NCBI RefSeq assembly: GCF_900696085.1
Contig: NZ_CAADFC020000004.1
Span: 1,557,501 to 1,621,500, forward strand
Direction: 5' to 3'
From: Bradyrhizobium ivorense
GTDB taxonomy: Bacteria > Pseudomonadota > Alphaproteobacteria > Rhizobiales > Xanthobacteraceae
DNA: 64,000 bases
The number at the start of each line of letters is the position of its first letter. The first letter of the stretch is position 1. Shown piece by piece: positions 61,694-64,000 of the stretch. Below the pieces are notes generated by a model. It saw nothing but the letters and a program-made list of their open reading frames with translations. It was not told the origin of the DNA and made no database searches. The position numbers and the translations under genes are program-made.

Positions 61694-63682
61694 ATGACCT
61701 GCATCCGCCTGTTCCGGGTCCGGATCGCCGCCGGCGCCGCGCTCGGCGCGGCCGCCTTCGGCACGCCGGCGGCCGCGGCCGACATGGCCCTGAATTCGCC
61801 GGCCGCCCGCACCGTCTACAGCTGGACCGGCTTCTATGTCGGCGCCCATGTCGGCTATGGCGACGGCAGCCTCGGCCCCGGCACCAATCCGCTGCCCCAA
61901 CAGGGTTTCCTGTTTCCGCCGACGGTCACCGGCGGCATCGGCGGTTTCCAGGTCGGATACAACAAGGAATTCGCCAACCGCTTCGTGCTCGGCGTCGAGG
62001 CAGATGCGACCTTCACCAGCCCAACCGATATCCCGCGGCGCGTGCTCGCTCCGTTCAACTCGACGATCGATTACGCCGGCACGCTGCGCGGCCGCGTCGG
62101 CTACAGCTTCGGCAACTGGATGCCGTATCTGACCGGCGGCTTCGCCTGGGGCCACAGCCACGTCAAGGTCAACGACGCCGACGGCGCGGTGATCTCCGAG
62201 CCGGGCCAGTACCACACCGGCTGGACCGCCGGCGCCGGCGCCGAGTTCGCGCTGAGCGGCAATTGGACCGCCAAGGTCGAATACGAGTATGTCGACCTGT
62301 CGCGCAAGACGCTCGGCCTTGCCGAGTTCGGCATGCCCGGCGTCGCGATCGAACCGCGGCGGCATCTTTTGAAATTCGGCCTCAACTACCAGTTCGGCGA
62401 CTCGCCGTGGTCGGCGGCACCGACGCGGACCGCGCTGCCGGAGTCCGATAACTGGAGCGTGCATGCGCAGACGACGCTGCTGCCGCAGACCTATCCATCA
62501 TTCCGCGCGCCCTATACCGGCACCAACAGCCTTCCCGGTCCGGGGCAGACGCAGATGACCTGGACCACGACCGCATTCCTCGGCGTGCGGCTCTGGGACG
62601 GCGGCGAGTTCTACTTCAACCCGGAAACGGCGCAGGGCTTTGGTCTCAACGGCACGCTCGGCCTCGCCGGCTTCTCGAACGGCGAGGCGCAGAAAGCGGG
62701 CGCGCCATACCCGAAGATCCGGCCGCAGCGCTACTACTTCAAGCAGACCTTCGGCCTCGGCGGCGAGCAGGAAGAGTTGGCCGACGGCCCCAACCAGATC
62801 GCCGGCAAGCGCGACATCGATCGCGTCACGGTCGTGGTCGGCCGCTTCGCGGTCGGCGACTTCTTCGACGGCAATTCCTACGCCAAGGACCCGCGCGCCG
62901 ACTTCATGAACTGGGCGATGTGGGCGTCGGCGGCCTACGACTTCCCGGCCGACCTGCCCGGCTACACCCGCGGCGCCGTGGTCGAGCTCAACCGCAAGGA
63001 CTGGGCGGTGCGCGCCGGCCTGTTCCAGGTGCCGAATGCGCCGAACAGCGACGTCCTGGTCTACAACACCGGTGGCGCCGTGGTGGAGTTCGAGGGCCGC
63101 TATTCGATTTTCGAGCAGCCCGGCAAACTGCGCGTCGGCATCTTCGGCAACCGCGGCAACTCCGGCAACTATCGCCAGGCGCTCGCGATCGAGGACGCCA
63201 ATCCGAGGCTCGACATCAACGACGTGATGGCCGGCATCCGCAAGGACAATCCGAAATACGGCTTCTATTTGAACGGCGAGCAGCAGATCGTCCAGGACGT
63301 CGGCCTGTTCGGCCGACTCTCCTGGAACGACGGCCAGAATGAAATCCTGTCCTTCACCGACGTCGATCGCAGCGTCTCGGGCGGCCTGTCGATCAAGGGC
63401 GGCCGCTGGGGACGGCCGAACGACACCATCGGCATCGGCGGCGCGGTCAACGGCCTGTCCGCCGCGCATCGCGACTTCCTCGCCGCCGGCGGCCTTGGCC
63501 TTCTGATCGGTGACGGCGCGCTGAACTACAGCCCGGAGCGGATCTTTGAGACCTACTACGCCTATCAGGTGAACAAGAACCTGACCTTGACCGCGGACTA
63601 TCAGTTCATCACCAACCCCGCCTACAACGCCGACCGCGGCCCGGTGCACATTTTCTCGGGCCGCGTCCACGGGGAGTTTTAG
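61694..63682 (+). CDS. Composite outer-membrane protein: Omp25-like barrel plus OprB-like porin
   Basis: 662 residues. Signal peptide ending GTPAAAAD. Residues about 40-240 form an Omp25/Omp31-like small barrel (SWTGFYVGAHVGYGDGSLGP ... WTAKVEYEYVDLSRKTLGLA ... HLLKFGLNYQFGD). Residues about 250-662 match carbohydrate-selective porins of the OprB family (RPQRYYFKQTFGLGGEQEEL, VVVGRFAVGDFFDGNSYAKD, ETYYAYQVNKNLTLTADYQF) and end in phenylalanine, the usual last residue for barrel assembly. Such fusions occur in Bradyrhizobium. Downstream of the NRAMP gene it could supply the outer-membrane entry for its cation. Start ATG at 61694 with a modest GGAAAG. Confidence 0.88.
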   Translation: MTCIRLFRVRIAAGAALGAAAFGTPAAAADMALNSPAARTVYSWTGFYVGAHVGYGDGSLGPGTNPLPQQGFLFPPTVTGGIGGFQVGYNKEFANRFVLGVEADATFTSPTDIPRRVLAPFNSTIDYAGTLRGRVGYSFGNWMPYLTGGFAWGHSHVKVNDADGAVISEPGQYHTGWTAGAGAEFALSGNWTAKVEYEYVDLSRKTLGLAEFGMPGVAIEPRRHLLKFGLNYQFGDSPWSAAPTRTALPESDNWSVHAQTTLLPQTYPSFRAPYTGTNSLPGPGQTQMTWTTTAFLGVRLWDGGEFYFNPETAQGFGLNGTLGLAGFSNGEAQKAGAPYPKIRPQRYYFKQTFGLGGEQEELADGPNQIAGKRDIDRVTVVVGRFAVGDFFDGNSYAKDPRADFMNWAMWASAAYDFPADLPGYTRGAVVELNRKDWAVRAGLFQVPNAPNSDVLVYNTGGAVVEFEGRYSIFEQPGKLRVGIFGNRGNSGNYRQALAIEDANPRLDINDVMAGIRKDNPKYGFYLNGEQQIVQDVGLFGRLSWNDGQNEILSFTDVDRSVSGGLSIKGGRWGRPNDTIGIGGAVNGLSAAHRDFLAAGGLGLLIGDGALNYSPERIFETYYAYQVNKNLTLTADYQFITNPAYNADRGPVHIFSGRVHGEF

Positions 63683-63722
63683 GCGGCTCTCTCCCACGTC
63701 GTCCCGGACGCGCATCACACAC

Positions 63723-63807
63723 GGTCATTGCGAGCGCAGCGAAGCAATCCATGGCTCCGCACACGCCGAAGCAATGGATTGCTTGCGCTTCGCTTCTCAC
63801 AATGACG
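63723..63807. repeat. Intergenic palindromic repeat, family C (copy 4)
   Basis: GGTCATTGCGAGCGCAGCGA ... CAATCCATGG at the left, CAATGGATTGCTTGCGCTTC ... CACAATGACGG at the right. Confidence 0.88.
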
Positions 63808-63862
63808 GCTGGAATGGGATCGGGCAGGAAAGCCCCTCTCCCCACTTAGATATATGTAGACC

Positions 63863-63887
63863 CCCCGGGCTTGCCGCAAGCCCGGGG
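63863..63887. terminator. Perfect 11-bp GC hairpin
   Basis: CCCCGGGCTTG and CAAGCCCGGGG around the loop CCG. It lies between the porin gene and the next gene; no T-run follows on either strand, so it may be a repeat or a factor-assisted terminator. Confidence 0.45.
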
Positions 63888-63930
63888 TGATCCCGTAGAA
63901 CGCGCGCCCAATCGAACGGAGGAGTGCGGG

Positions 63931-64000
63931 ATGCGGGAACATGCAGTGGTGATTGCCGGCGGCGGTCCGACCGGGCTGATGCTGGCGGGTGAACTGGCGC
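63931..64000 (+). CDS. FAD-dependent monooxygenase, N-terminus (partial)
   Basis: The gene runs off the right edge; 23 codons are present. MREHAVVIAGGGPTGLMLAG ELA shows the GxGxxG dinucleotide-binding motif (GGGPTG) of class A flavoprotein hydroxylases of the PheA/TfdB type. A strong ribosome binding site (GGAGGAG) precedes the ATG at 63931. Substrate cannot be judged. Confidence 0.82.
   Translation, partial: MREHAVVIAGGGPTGLMLAGELA

Noticed and set aside
1..64000. tRNA, rRNA, CRISPR array or complete insertion sequence
   Set aside because: No cloverleaf, ribosomal sequence, regular repeat-spacer array or transposase gene was recognised anywhere in the window.

Overview
The window looks like chromosomal DNA of a Bradyrhizobium-like alphaproteobacterium (order Hyphomicrobiales). 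The signs are high GC with strong third-position GC bias, the pckA / chvI-chvG / hprK-EIIA-HPr neighbourhood typical of rhizobia, DUF2865 and HugZ-type genes, and many short palindromic intergenic repeats of the kind seen in Bradyrhizobium and Rhodopseudomonas genomes. I see no rRNA, tRNA, CRISPR array, phage or complete insertion sequence. Gene identities come from reading the translations; no database search was run.

Layout. 1-9.2 kb: end of a LysE-type exporter, a glutathione transferase, pyrE, a DUF2865 protein, small hypotheticals, glycogen phosphorylase, a thioesterase and arginase. 9.5-19.2 kb: pckA, a TPR-CHAT protein, a HugZ-like protein, then the divergent chvI-chvG-hprK-EIIA-HPr run, a two-component system joined to an incomplete (regulatory) PTS. 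19.3-32.7 kb: GT39 glycosyltransferase, lepA, a gene-poor stretch with a LexA-like box and a pseudogene remnant, an ICMT-like methyltransferase, an MFS transporter and an acyl-CoA-dehydrogenase-like enzyme with matching leaders, a chemoreceptor, a TetR regulator with a clear operator, a TauE/SafE permease and a DUF1801 protein. 33-39.5 kb: a PAS-GGDEF-EAL protein with a degenerate GGDEF site, then cell-wall enzymes (L,D-transpeptidase, MepA, a class C beta-lactamase-like protein). 39.7-42 kb: modABC, with a MITE-like inverted repeat at the modA/modB junction and a ModC lacking its regulatory domain. 42-50 kb: a proline-rich membrane protein, a K+/H+ antiporter, an MscS channel, map, a DNA glycosylase, radC and small secreted peptides. 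50.5-58.1 kb: an ECF42-type sigma factor with its DGPF/YCII partner, and an ABC importer operon that also carries a 2-hydroxyacid dehydrogenase and a two-domain Inh lipoprotein, divergent from a creatininase-family amidohydrolase.

The most interesting region is 58.6-63.7 kb. A CsoR/RcnR/FrmR-type repressor gene is preceded by two identical 16-bp dyads. Divergently, three small ORFs with good ribosome binding sites lead into an NRAMP-family transporter in which the usual metal-binding signatures (DPGN and MPH) read DAGA and APW. Next comes a large outer-membrane protein that joins an Omp25-like barrel to an OprB-like porin, preceded by a Fur/Mur-like dyad. Together these could form a two-membrane divalent-cation uptake module whose metal is probably not the manganese of classical MntH.

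Intergenic space is dominated by at least seven families of palindromic repeats, called A to G in the entries. Some of them touch gene ends: one supplies the modC stop codon, one creates a false N-terminal extension of the thioesterase, one sits inside the ABC operon, and one lies just before glgP. The window ends in the first codons of a FAD-dependent monooxygenase.
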